Assembly: GCA_002726205.1 (NCBI GenBank)
Contig: PBSL01000057.1
Coordinates: 1 to 64,000, forward strand
DNA from: Planctomycetaceae bacterium
GTDB lineage: Bacteria > Planctomycetota > Planctomycetia > Planctomycetales > Planctomycetaceae
Reading direction: 5' to 3'
DNA: 64,000 nt
Shown: positions 35,146-43,527 of the stretch, in pieces
How the letters are laid out: every line of letters starts with the position of its first letter
Numbering within the stretch: the stretch's first letter is position 1
The notes under the pieces: generated by a model
Told to the model about the DNA's origin: nothing
What the model saw: only the letters and a program-made list of their open reading frames with translations
Databases searched by the model: none
Program-made: the position numbers and the translations under genes

Positions 35146-37116
35146 ATGGTACCGTCCAGGTCTCGAGACAGTCGCCGGATCGCAGTCGTCCTGGCACTGC
35201 TGGCTGTTGGTTTCTGCCGCGGCCCGATCGTGGCCGCGGATCGCCCGTCGGTGATCGGAAAGCGGGTCGGCGACTTCACACTCGACGACTACCGCGGCAA
35301 GAGCCACTCGCTTTCGGATGTTGCCGCGAAACCGATCGTCGCGGTCGTATTTCTGGGCACCGAGTGCCCTCTGGTGAAGCTCTACGCACCGCGGTTGGTT
35401 GACCTGGAACGTCGTTACCGTGACCGCGGGGTGACGTTTCTCGGGATCAATTCCAACTGCCACGATTCGATCACCGAAGTGGCCGCGTATGCCCGGCGGC
35501 ACGGGATCGGGTTTCCGTTGTTGAAAGATCTCGGCAACCGCGTCGCCGACAGGATCGGGGCCCTGCGGACACCGGAGGTCTTTTTGCTCGACCGCAAGCG
35601 GGTGATCCGTTACCACGGTCGGATCGACGACCAGTACGGGGTCGGCTACATCCGGGACAAGGTCGGGTCGCGCGACCTGGAGAACGCGATCGATGACCTG
35701 CTGGCCGGCGTTGCGGTCAGAACGCCCCGGACCACGGCCGAAGGCTGTTTCATCGGCCGGTTGAGGACGCCGAAGGCCAACGCCCCGGTGACCTACTCGA
35801 ACCAGATTGCACGGCTCTTCCAGCGTCGCTGTGTGGAATGTCACCGCGAGCAGCAGATTGCCCCGTTCGCGTTGACCGAGTACGACGAGGTGTTTGGCTG
35901 GGCCGACACGATCGAGGAAGTCGTGCAGGATCAGCGGATGCCGCCCTGGCATGCCGACCCGAAGCACGGTCACTTTGCCAATGATCGCCGGTTGAGCGAT
36001 GAAGAAAAACAGCTGATCTATCGTTGGGTCGCCGACGGGGCACCCGAGGGTGACCGGCGGGGCCTGCCGCCTTCCCGTGAATATCCCAGCGGGTGGCAGT
36101 TGCCTTCACCACCGGAGTTGGTCATCCCGATGAGAGGCAAGCCATTCAAGGTTCCGGCCGAGGGAGCGGTGAGGTACCAGTACTTCCGTGTCGACCCCGG
36201 GTTCGAGAAGGATCGCTGGGTGCGGATGGCCGAGTTGAAGCCGGGCAACCCCGCGGTGGTGCACCACATCCTGGTTTTCGTGCAGGCACCACCGGGATCA
36301 CGGCTCGGAAACGCGGCCAGCCGGCAGGGAGCTTTTCTGGCCGCCTATGTACCCGGGATGCGGGTCCGGGCCTATCCGGCCGGCATGGCAAAACTGATCC
36401 CGGCCGGGTCGAAACTGGTTTTCCAGGTCCACTACACCCCGATCGGCTCGCCTCAGCAGGACCTCAGTCATCTCGGAATGATCTTTGTCGAGCCGAAGTC
36501 GGTGACGCACGCGATCGTGACCCGGCAGGCAAGCAAGCACCGTGGCCTGTTGATCAAGCCGGGTGACCCCGCCAGCCGTCACGAGGCCACGTCGCAGCGG
36601 TCACCGGTCGCGGTGCAGTTGCTGAAATTGATGCCGCACATGCACCTCCGCGGGAAGTCGTTTCGCTACGAGGTCCGGTTTCCGAATGGTCGCAGGGAGA
36701 CGCTGCTTGAGATCCCACGCTACGACTTCAACTGGCAGACCGCCTACAGCCTGAAGACGCCGTTGACATTGCCGGTCGGGGCGCGAATTCACTGCGTGGC
36801 CACGTTCGACAACTCCGAGGCCAACCTGGCCAACCCCGATCCGACGGCGACGGTTCGCTGGGGTGACCAGACCTGGGACGAGATGATGATCGGCTATTTC
36901 GATGTCGCCGTGCGACGCGACCGTGTCGGCAAGCAGCCACCGAGCGAACGCCAGCTGCGAATGGCCACCAAGCTGGTCCGCCGCCACGACAAGAACAAGG
37001 ATGGCAAGGTGGAACGCAAGGAACTGCCCGCGGCACTGGTGAAGATCTTCGACCGGCTCGATCTCGATGACGATGGCATGCTGACGGTCAAGGAACTGGC
37101 CCGTTCGATCGACTAG
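35146..37116 (+). CDS. redoxin - cytochrome c - Cu-monooxygenase-like - EF-hand fusion
   Basis: A 656-residue exported protein with four modules. After a signal-like N-terminus (RRIAVVLALLAVGFCRG) comes a thioredoxin/AhpC-TSA redoxin domain (IGKRVGDFTLDDYRGKSHSLSDV, FLGTECPLVKLY with Cys74). Then a heme-c site CVECH (229-233) with PPWHAD. Then a region like copper type II monooxygenases of the peptidylglycine-hydroxylase fold: VVHHILVF (about 371), QVHYTP and PHMHLRG (about 497) supply His/Met ligand candidates. Last, two EF-hand loops, DKNKDGKVERKE and DLDDDGMLTVKE. A combination of redoxin, heme, copper and calcium sites suggests extracytoplasmic redox work. Function is unknown. GGGAG lies nine bases before ATG 35146. 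The 3' end shares a CTAG stop with the convergent SDR gene. Confidence 0.8.
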   Translation: MVPSRSRDSRRIAVVLALLAVGFCRGPIVAADRPSVIGKRVGDFTLDDYRGKSHSLSDVAAKPIVAVVFLGTECPLVKLYAPRLVDLERRYRDRGVTFLGINSNCHDSITEVAAYARRHGIGFPLLKDLGNRVADRIGALRTPEVFLLDRKRVIRYHGRIDDQYGVGYIRDKVGSRDLENAIDDLLAGVAVRTPRTTAEGCFIGRLRTPKANAPVTYSNQIARLFQRRCVECHREQQIAPFALTEYDEVFGWADTIEEVVQDQRMPPWHADPKHGHFANDRRLSDEEKQLIYRWVADGAPEGDRRGLPPSREYPSGWQLPSPPELVIPMRGKPFKVPAEGAVRYQYFRVDPGFEKDRWVRMAELKPGNPAVVHHILVFVQAPPGSRLGNAASRQGAFLAAYVPGMRVRAYPAGMAKLIPAGSKLVFQVHYTPIGSPQQDLSHLGMIFVEPKSVTHAIVTRQASKHRGLLIKPGDPASRHEATSQRSPVAVQLLKLMPHMHLRGKSFRYEVRFPNGRRETLLEIPRYDFNWQTAYSLKTPLTLPVGARIHCVATFDNSEANLANPDPTATVRWGDQTWDEMMIGYFDVAVRRDRVGKQPPSERQLRMATKLVRRHDKNKDGKVERKELPAALVKIFDRLDLDDDGMLTVKELARSID

Positions 37117-38033
37117 CCGGCCGGCGATGCCAGCACGTGCCGCAACGCCTGCTCCAGGTCCGGGTACGCGAAGGTGAATCCCGTGTCGGTGAGCGTGCCG
37201 GGCCGCACCCGTGTGCTCGACAGCAACAGCTCGTCGGCCATTTCTCCAAGCAGCAACCGGGCCGCGAACGCCGGCATCGGCAGGACGGTCGGGCGACCCA
37301 GCACCCGTCCCAACGCGGTGGTGAACTCGGCGTTGGTTGCCGGTGTCGGTGCGACGGTGTTGACCGGACCCTCGACGTTGTCGCTGGTGATCGCGTGACG
37401 GATGGCGGCGACCACGTCATCGATCGCGATCCAGCTCCAGTGTTGTGACCCGCTGCCGACCCGACCACCCAGGCCCAGCTTGAAGGGAAGCAGCATCTTC
37501 TGGAGTGCTCCTCCCCGGGACGACAGCACCACCCCGATCCGGGGGTGGACCACCCGGATCCCAGCCGTGCGGGCCGGTTCGGCTGCCGTCTCCCAGTCCC
37601 GGCAGACCCCGCACAGGAAACTCGACCCCGCAGGCTGCGACTCGTCCAACCATTCCTCGCCCCGGTCACCGTACCAGCCGATCGCCGAAACCGAGATCAG
37701 GACCCGGGGAGGATCGGCGAGTTCGGCCAGGCTGCGGGCCAGCAGTCCGGTGCCGTCGACACGGCTGTCGCGGATCCGGGCCTTGCGAGCCGCCGTCCAG
37801 CGCCCCCCGGCGATGCTCTCGCCGGCCAGGTGCACGACCGCGTCCAGCCGGCCGGTCGAGGCGAGCGTTTCCGAATCGATCACCCCGGCTGCCGGATCCC
37901 AGCCGACGATCGCCTCGCGGGGCTGTTCGGGCTCTCGTCGGACCAGGCGGACCACCTCGTCGCCGTCGATTCGCAAGGCCTCGACCAACGCCGACCCGAC
38001 CAGACCCGTTGATCCGCTGATCAGTACCTTCAT
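37113..38033 (-). CDS. TIGR01777-type SDR epimerase-like protein (YfcH family)
   Basis: A 306-residue cytoplasmic short-chain dehydrogenase/epimerase-like protein. The Rossmann motif is GSTGLVGSAL (residues 7-16). The family blocks VVHLAGESIAGGRWTAARKARIRDSRV, SVSAIGWYGDRGEEWLDE, RIGVVLSSRGGAL, GSGSQHWSWIAIDDVV and the C-terminal LLSSTRVRPGTL are typical of YfcH/TIGR01777 proteins, whose substrate is unknown. The start is ATG 38033; the longer frame upstream has no family sequence. Its stop codon overlaps that of the convergent redoxin fusion gene (bases 37113-37116, CTAG). Confidence 0.88.
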   Translation of the reverse strand: MKVLISGSTGLVGSALVEALRIDGDEVVRLVRREPEQPREAIVGWDPAAGVIDSETLASTGRLDAVVHLAGESIAGGRWTAARKARIRDSRVDGTGLLARSLAELADPPRVLISVSAIGWYGDRGEEWLDESQPAGSSFLCGVCRDWETAAEPARTAGIRVVHPRIGVVLSSRGGALQKMLLPFKLGLGGRVGSGSQHWSWIAIDDVVAAIRHAITSDNVEGPVNTVAPTPATNAEFTTALGRVLGRPTVLPMPAFAARLLLGEMADELLLSSTRVRPGTLTDTGFTFAYPDLEQALRHVLASPAG

Positions 38034-38224
38034 GTCGGGGTGTCCTCGATGGTGGGATTGGTGTGCGACACGACGAACGATTCGAAGTCTCACCAACCTT
38101 TCCGCAAGGACGGCGGGAAGGCAACCGGGAACAACAGGAAAAATGCGGGAGCGGCCTTCCTTGAAAACTCATCTCTGCACCTGCATCCTGAAGCCGCTTT
38201 GTTCGACTCCATGGAGCCCACACC

Positions 38225-39370
38225 ATGCCGACCCCGACTCGCCTGGCGACCGTTGCCCTGTTGCTGCTGCTGACGGCCTCGATTGTCACGGCCGCGGAAT
38301 GGAAGAAACACGTCATTCACTCCGGTGTTCACACGGTCAACGCCGTGGCGGCTGATTTCACCGGTGACGGCAAGATCGACATCATCGCCAACAGCGACGG
38401 CAAGACGCGGCTGTTTTCCGGTCCGGGCTGGAAAGAGACGATCATCGAGTCGAATCCCCAGCACACGTGCATCCATGCCGAATTCATGGACGTCGACCGC
38501 GACGGAGACCCCGACTGGATCGGGGCCCGTTACCGTCCCGGCCTGGTCTACTGGCTGGAGCGTCCCAAGCGACCGCTGGAGGGGCCGTGGAAGTTCCACC
38601 TGATCGATGACCAGGTCAACGGCATCCACGGATTGCTCAAAGGTGATGTCGATCGAGACGGTCACCCCGACCTTCTTGCCAACAGTGCCCAGCCGGTTGG
38701 CCGTTTTCCCAACTCGCTGGCGTGGTTGAAGGTTCCCAAGCGTCCGCGGCGAGCCGATCGGTGGCATCGTCACATTTTCGCCGACGGCGACGCTCCGGGA
38801 CTGTCCCATTACCTAGGCTTCGGTGATGTCAACGGCGACGGACGACCCGATGCGGCCAGCGGGGCCAAGGGGGGGCCGACCGATAAGACGAAGATGGGGA
38901 ACTGGTTCGCCTGGTGGGAGGCCCCTCGCGATCCGACGAAGGTCTGGACCAAGCACCTGTTGGCCGACGACCAGCCCGGCGCCACCAATATCCAGCCGGC
39001 CGATGTCAACGGTGATGGCAAGACCGACTTCATCGCCAGTCGCGGCCATGGCGTGGGAGTGCTGTGGTTCGAGGCACCGGGTTTCAAGATCCACGAGATT
39101 CACGCGACGCTCAAGGAACCGCATTGCCTGGTCGTTACCGACATGGACGGCGACGGGGACATCGACGCGATCACCTGCGGGTACGGCAGCAAGGAGGCCT
39201 GGTGGTTCGAGAATGATGGGAAGGGGCGTTTCCGGAACCACCTGGTCGCCCGCGACCAGGAATCCTACGACATCCGCGCCGTCGACATCGACGCTGACGG
39301 GGACCTCGATATTCTGATTGCCGGTCGGGCGAGCAAGAACGTGGTCTGGTACGAGAGTCCGCTGAAGTGA
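38225..39370 (+). CDS. secreted FG-GAP/VCBS repeat protein
   Basis: A 381-residue exported protein (signal MPTPTRLATVALLLLLTASIVTA). It has about seven calcium-binding repeats of the type DxDGDGxxD: DFTGDGKIDI, DVDRDGDPDW, DVDRDGHPDL, DVNGDGRPDA, DVNGDGKTDF, DMDGDGDIDA and DIDADGDLDI. This is the pattern of a seven-bladed beta-propeller as in integrin-like FG-GAP proteins. It is probably surface-exposed and binds calcium, and may bind polysaccharide or help carry it. GGAG lies eight bases before the ATG. The GTGA overlap with the next gene (39367) couples translation. First gene of a plus-strand operon. Confidence 0.88.
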   Translation: MPTPTRLATVALLLLLTASIVTAAEWKKHVIHSGVHTVNAVAADFTGDGKIDIIANSDGKTRLFSGPGWKETIIESNPQHTCIHAEFMDVDRDGDPDWIGARYRPGLVYWLERPKRPLEGPWKFHLIDDQVNGIHGLLKGDVDRDGHPDLLANSAQPVGRFPNSLAWLKVPKRPRRADRWHRHIFADGDAPGLSHYLGFGDVNGDGRPDAASGAKGGPTDKTKMGNWFAWWEAPRDPTKVWTKHLLADDQPGATNIQPADVNGDGKTDFIASRGHGVGVLWFEAPGFKIHEIHATLKEPHCLVVTDMDGDGDIDAITCGYGSKEAWWFENDGKGRFRNHLVARDQESYDIRAVDIDADGDLDILIAGRASKNVVWYESPLK

Positions 39371-40788
39371 AACGCTATGTCGGCATCACCGTGCTGGGAG
39401 ACTTCATTCTCAGTGAAGGCGTCGCACCGGTTCTCGACAACGTGACCGCTGCCGGAGCCACCGCGGTGGCGTTGAATCCCACGGTCACCGCCGAAGCCGC
39501 CGAGGGGGAGGGCAGTTTTCAGCCCCCCGACGATGCCGGCACCAGCCCGCGGCTGTTCGACAGGCCATTGTTTGGCAAGCGGTCGCTGTGGGTTCGCAGC
39601 CAGGTCAGCTACCGGCCCGACGCCGATCTCTACGCCGACGGTTCCTACCTGCCCCGGACTCCCGGCGACCTGACCGAGGCGCACGGGCCGCTGATCGAGG
39701 AGTTCATTGCCGCGGCACGAGGTCGCGGGCTGGACGTGTTTCTGCAGGTCCCCGCGGCACGGCCTTCCGGGCTGCGGGACGAGGACCGGCCGCGACTACC
39801 CGACGGCGAGATTCCTCCCGGTCGGATGGCCGATACGGCCAGCCTGGCCAGCCCGGCCGTGAGGGCCTGGAACCGTGGCCATGTCGCCGACCTGTTGAGA
39901 CAGTATCCCGACGTGACCGGGTTCCGGATCGATTGGCCCGAGTACCCCTGCTACACCTGGGGCGAGGTCTTCCAGGACTTCGGCGAGCATGTCCAGACCT
40001 GGGCCGGACAGCAGGGCTTTGATTTTGCAGCGATCCGTGATGACGTGGGCGCCCTGAAGACGTGGCTCGAAACGGCGTTGGCCGACGAGGACCTCGACGA
40101 ACTGGCCGATCGCGATCGCGGTCGGTTTCGGCTGTGGCGCGAGGCGGTGGCGCATCCGGGCGTGGTCGAGTGGCTGCGGCTGAAGGCGGCATTGTCGGTC
40201 GACCTGGTGCGGTCCTGGCGCGAGGCGATTGATGCGGTCGACCCGGGCAAGCAGTTGATGTCGCATGCCTTCATGCCACCCTGGACCTTGCTGACCGGGC
40301 TCGATTTTTCCGGGGTGGCCGAGTTCTCCGAGGCGGTTTCGCCGAAACTCTACACGATGCACTGGGCTCAGATGGTCACTTTCTGGGGTACGGAGTTGAT
40401 CAGGCAACGTCCCCAGCTTGACGAAGGCCGACTCGTGCGGGCGTTGATCAGCCTGCTCGACATGTTTGACGGCAGCGTCGACGACCCGGGCGGCGAGACG
40501 TTGGCCGACTACCGCTATCCCGAACCGCACGAGCCGCACCCGGTGTCGGATTCGGCCCAGCGTCGCAAGATCGCCCAGGCGACCGCTGCTGTCGGTCAGC
40601 GGGCCGTCGTCTACCCGCTGGTCCACGGCTACGGTCCCGACGACGATTTTCACCGACGACTCAGGATTGTCGCCGACAGCACCGCCGCCGGTGTCTGGAT
40701 CAACCGCTACGGTTACCTCGGCGATCCGAAACTGCAAAGCATTGGCAAGTTGTTTGGGCCGGAAAGCGATCGGGAACACCAATCATGA
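39367..40788 (+). CDS. putative glycoside-hydrolase-like TIM-barrel protein
   Basis: The 473-residue protein starts with GTG at 39367, overlapping the stop of the FG-GAP gene. It has the look of a TIM-barrel glycosidase: LDVFLQVPAARPSG, then DVTGFRIDWPEYPCYTW (a strand ending in candidate acidic residues), GVVEWLRLKAALSVDLVRSW, SPKLYTMHWAQMVTFWG and AAGVWINRYGYLG. No signal peptide is seen, so it may be cytoplasmic. I cannot place it in a named GH family. Context (sulfatase, propeller, PLD nuclease, DUF1501) suggests degradation of a sulfated polysaccharide. Its stop overlaps the PLD gene start (ATGA at 40785-40788). Confidence 0.6.
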   Translation: MKRYVGITVLGDFILSEGVAPVLDNVTAAGATAVALNPTVTAEAAEGEGSFQPPDDAGTSPRLFDRPLFGKRSLWVRSQVSYRPDADLYADGSYLPRTPGDLTEAHGPLIEEFIAAARGRGLDVFLQVPAARPSGLRDEDRPRLPDGEIPPGRMADTASLASPAVRAWNRGHVADLLRQYPDVTGFRIDWPEYPCYTWGEVFQDFGEHVQTWAGQQGFDFAAIRDDVGALKTWLETALADEDLDELADRDRGRFRLWREAVAHPGVVEWLRLKAALSVDLVRSWREAIDAVDPGKQLMSHAFMPPWTLLTGLDFSGVAEFSEAVSPKLYTMHWAQMVTFWGTELIRQRPQLDEGRLVRALISLLDMFDGSVDDPGGETLADYRYPEPHEPHPVSDSAQRRKIAQATAAVGQRAVVYPLVHGYGPDDDFHRRLRIVADSTAAGVWINRYGYLGDPKLQSIGKLFGPESDREHQS

Positions 40789-41474
40789 ATCCTCAACAGA
40801 TCCGTCAGATGCTCGTCCAGACGCTCGACGATCGAAAACTGACCCGCAGTGAACGTAAGGCCATGGACCAGATTCTCGATCACCTCGATCCCGATCCGCA
40901 CGCGCTGGCCTTGTACCGGAGCGTGGCCTTTGACCTGGCGCGGGAAACGCTGGTCGATCCTCACTCGGTCGAGTTGCTGGAATGGCTCGAGGATGTCGTC
41001 CGGTTGCTGGAATCGTCGAAAGAGTCCGGCGGGCCACCGACGGTGGCCGAGACGCACTTCGCGCCCCGCGATGACTGCCCGTCGAAGATCCGCAGCCTGT
41101 TGGCCCGGGCCCGCAACAAGGTTGACATCTGCGTGTTCACGATCACAGATGATCGCATCAGTGACGCGATCATCGAGACCCACCAGCGGAAGGTGAGCGT
41201 GAGGGTGATCAGCGATGACGACAAGTCCGGTGATCGGGGCTCGGATGTCGACCGTCTCCAGGCGGCAGGAATCCCCGTGCGGATCGATCGAACTGACGAC
41301 CACATGCACCACAAGTTTGCCCTGTTCGACCACCGCCTGTTGCTCAACGGCAGCTACAATTGGACCCGTTCGGCCGCCAACCGCAACCAGGAGAATTTCC
41401 TGGTAAGTGGTGAGCCTCGATTCGTCGAGGAGTTTTCTCGACTGTTTGAACGTCTGTGGGAGCAGTTCTCTTGA
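40785..41474 (+). CDS. phospholipase-D superfamily protein, single HKD motif
   Basis: A 229-residue protein with one HxKxxxxD motif, HHKFALFD (His175, Lys177, Asp182), followed by LNGSYNWTRSA. This is the layout of single-HKD Nuc/PLD6-type enzymes that dimerise to build an active site, and of bacterial nucleases or phosphodiesterases. The N-terminal ~80 residues form a helical domain (LDDRKLTRSERKAMDQIL), reminiscent of TerB-like sequence but not certain. No signal peptide. Its start overlaps the previous stop (ATGA), and its stop TGA overlaps a TTG start at 41471. A DNA/lipid phosphodiesterase within a polysaccharide operon is unusual. Confidence 0.78.
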   Translation: MNPQQIRQMLVQTLDDRKLTRSERKAMDQILDHLDPDPHALALYRSVAFDLARETLVDPHSVELLEWLEDVVRLLESSKESGGPPTVAETHFAPRDDCPSKIRSLLARARNKVDICVFTITDDRISDAIIETHQRKVSVRVISDDDKSGDRGSDVDRLQAAGIPVRIDRTDDHMHHKFALFDHRLLLNGSYNWTRSAANRNQENFLVSGEPRFVEEFSRLFERLWEQFS

Positions 41475-42106
41475 AATTCTCGAATTCTCCGACATCACCG
41501 GCCCCCCGGGCACCCGGTTGCACCCGCCGCGGTTTCCTGCAGACCACCGCCGGTGTTGCCGCCGGATGGGGAACCGTGTGTCTGGCTTCACGGGAATCGG
41601 CGGCCAGCGTGCCCGCAGGAATTGAACTGGAGTCGTTGCGGGAGACGATCGAGGATCGGCCGGGGACGCTTGTCGCCCGCGCCGTGTCGCGGGGCTGGAA
41701 GGTCGTGCGGGATGACACCGTGATGAGCCGTCCCGAGAGTTGGCAGCGGGAACTGGCCGAGGCGTTGGCAAGGCATCGGCTCGAACTGGCCGCGATCGAG
41801 GCGGTTGTCGATTTCGGTCGTGTCACGTTCGCCTCCGATCGAGACGTTGTCCGTTGCGAGGTGCTTGGCCGCCTCGCGTCGGCGGTTGGCCGGGCACGGG
41901 AACTGAGGTGTCGTCACCTGCTGGTCGTGCCCGGACTGGTCCCGCGGGGGATTTCCGACGCGGTGATTCGCGTTCGTGTTTCCGCGTTGCTGGCCGAGTG
42001 CCGTCAACGGGCGGGGCGGGCGGGAATGCACGTCGTGGTCGAACGGATCGACCGGGGCGCAGATCACCCGCGGCTGATTGAACGAGGACTGTGTCTTGAT
42101 GTGTGA
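41471..42106 (+). CDS. truncated Tat-targeted xylose-isomerase-like (AP endonuclease 2) protein
   Basis: A 211-residue protein. The Tat-like signal [22 protein letters not shown] is followed by the first two-thirds of a sugar-isomerase-like TIM barrel ([48 protein letters not shown]). It stops about 80-100 residues earlier than a complete domain (usually around 280 or more), just where the sulfatase gene begins. The C-terminal metal ligands are therefore absent and catalysis is doubtful. The start is the TTG at 41471: GGGAG at 41458-41462 is eight bases upstream and TTGA overlaps the PLD stop. The GTG at 41456 has no such signal. It may be a binding protein or a decayed gene. Confidence 0.55.
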   Translation: MKFSNSPTSPAPRAPGCTRRGFLQTTAGVAAGWGTVCLASRESAASVPAGIELESLRETIEDRPGTLVARAVSRGWKVVRDDTVMSRPESWQRELAEALARHRLELAAIEAVVDFGRVTFASDRDVVRCEVLGRLASAVGRARELRCRHLLVVPGLVPRGISDAVIRVRVSALLAECRQRAGRAGMHVVVERIDRGADHPRLIERGLCLDV

Positions 42107-43496
42107 TTCACCACTGGTTCGAGGCGTCCACCACCGGGCGATTGTCGTGCTGGCCCTGTCCTTGGCCTCGGTTGTCGGGGTCGGGGTGACCGCGTTGGCG
42201 GCTCCTCCCAACGTGCTACTGATCCTCGTCGATGATCTCGGCTACGGCGACCTGTCGTGCTACGGCGCCCGGGACATGAAGACACCCCACCTCGATGGGC
42301 TGGCCGCGTCGGGGATCAGTTTCACTAACTTCTATGCCAACTGCCCGGTTTGCTCACCGACCCGCGCGGCGCTGCTGACGGGTCGCTACCAGGACCTGGT
42401 GGGTGTGCCCGGCGTGATCCGGACACATGCGGACAACAACTGGGGATACCTGCGGCCCGAGGCGGTCCTGCTGCCCAGCGTGATGAAACGCGCCGGTTAT
42501 CACACGGCGATGATCGGCAAGTGGCACCTGGGTCTTGAATCTCCCAACCTCCCCAACGACAGAGGTTTCGAGTTCTTCCACGGGTTCCTGGGCGACATGA
42601 TGGACGACTACTACAAGCACCGTCGCCATGGCATCAACTATATGAGGAAGAACGAAAAGACGATCGATCCGCCCGGTCATGCCAGCGACCTGTTCACCGG
42701 TTGGACGGTCGATCACCTCAAGGCGATCGCCGCTTCGCAGGACAAGCGGCCTTTCTTCCTGTACCTGGCCTACAACGCGCCCCACACGCCGATCCAGCCA
42801 CCGGAGGATTGGGTGCAGCGGGTCGTGAAGCGCGAGTCGAAGATCGATCGGCGGCGAGCCCGACTGGTGGCGTTGATCGAGCACATGGACGCCGGCATCG
42901 GTCGCGTACTGGAAACGCTCAAGACGACCGGGCAGGCCGGCAATACCCTCGTGATCTTCTCGTCGGACAACGGTGGCCAACTCAGTGTCGGGGCCAACAA
43001 CGGGCCGGTCCGCGATGGAAAACAAAGCGTCTACGAGGGCGGCCTGAGGGTTCCCACGTTTGTCTCGTGGCCGGGTCGGATCAAGCCGGGTTCCCGCACC
43101 GATTTCATGGCGCTGTCGATGGACCTGTTTCCGCTGGTCTGCGAGGCGGCCGGGATCCGACCGCCGGTGGGCATCGAGGGCCGCAGTTTTCTGCCCACGC
43201 TGCTGGGCAAGTCCCAGGAGCGGTTGCGGACGCTGTGGTTTTTCAGCCGTCGCGAGGGGGGCAGGCGGTACGGTGGCAAGACGATCGAGGCGGTGCGGCG
43301 GGGGCCGTGGAAACTGTTGCAGAACAGTCCATTCCAACCGCTGGAGTTGTACAACCTCGAGACCGATCCCCGGGAACAGAAGGATCTTGCCCGGACCAAT
43401 CCGAAAGTGTTTCGCGAGTTGTCCTCGGCGTTGCGGAAGCAGTTGCAGCGTTACGGCAAGGTGCCATGGCAGAAGCCGGTTGGTCGGGTAGAATAG
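42099..43496 (+). CDS. type I sulfatase (CSPTR, formylglycine type)
   Basis: A 465-residue exported alkaline-phosphatase-superfamily sulfatase that hydrolyses sulfate esters of sugars. The N-terminus is hydrophobic ([21 protein letters not shown]). The active-site signature [16 protein letters not shown] contains the Cys that is oxidised to formylglycine. Also present are [20 protein letters not shown] (metal-binding Asp pair), [11 protein letters not shown] and FSSDNGG. The ATG 42099 overlaps the end of the preceding gene by eight bases. A longer frame from TTG 42078 is less supported. Maturation needs an anSME or FGE that is not in the window. Confidence 0.94.
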   Translation: MCDSPLVRGVHHRAIVVLALSLASVVGVGVTALAAPPNVLLILVDDLGYGDLSCYGARDMKTPHLDGLAASGISFTNFYANCPVCSPTRAALLTGRYQDLVGVPGVIRTHADNNWGYLRPEAVLLPSVMKRAGYHTAMIGKWHLGLESPNLPNDRGFEFFHGFLGDMMDDYYKHRRHGINYMRKNEKTIDPPGHASDLFTGWTVDHLKAIAASQDKRPFFLYLAYNAPHTPIQPPEDWVQRVVKRESKIDRRRARLVALIEHMDAGIGRVLETLKTTGQAGNTLVIFSSDNGGQLSVGANNGPVRDGKQSVYEGGLRVPTFVSWPGRIKPGSRTDFMALSMDLFPLVCEAAGIRPPVGIEGRSFLPTLLGKSQERLRTLWFFSRREGGRRYGGKTIEAVRRGPWKLLQNSPFQPLELYNLETDPREQKDLARTNPKVFRELSSALRKQLQRYGKVPWQKPVGRVE

Positions 43497-43527
43497 GCGG
43501 ACGGATTTCAGCTTGCGGAGCGTCCAG

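Noticed and set aside
37113-37116. Overlapping stops of the redoxin fusion and SDR genes (CTAG) as a possible annotation error
   Set aside because: Both proteins end at sensible family lengths, and convergent genes sharing a CTAG stop are a normal arrangement.
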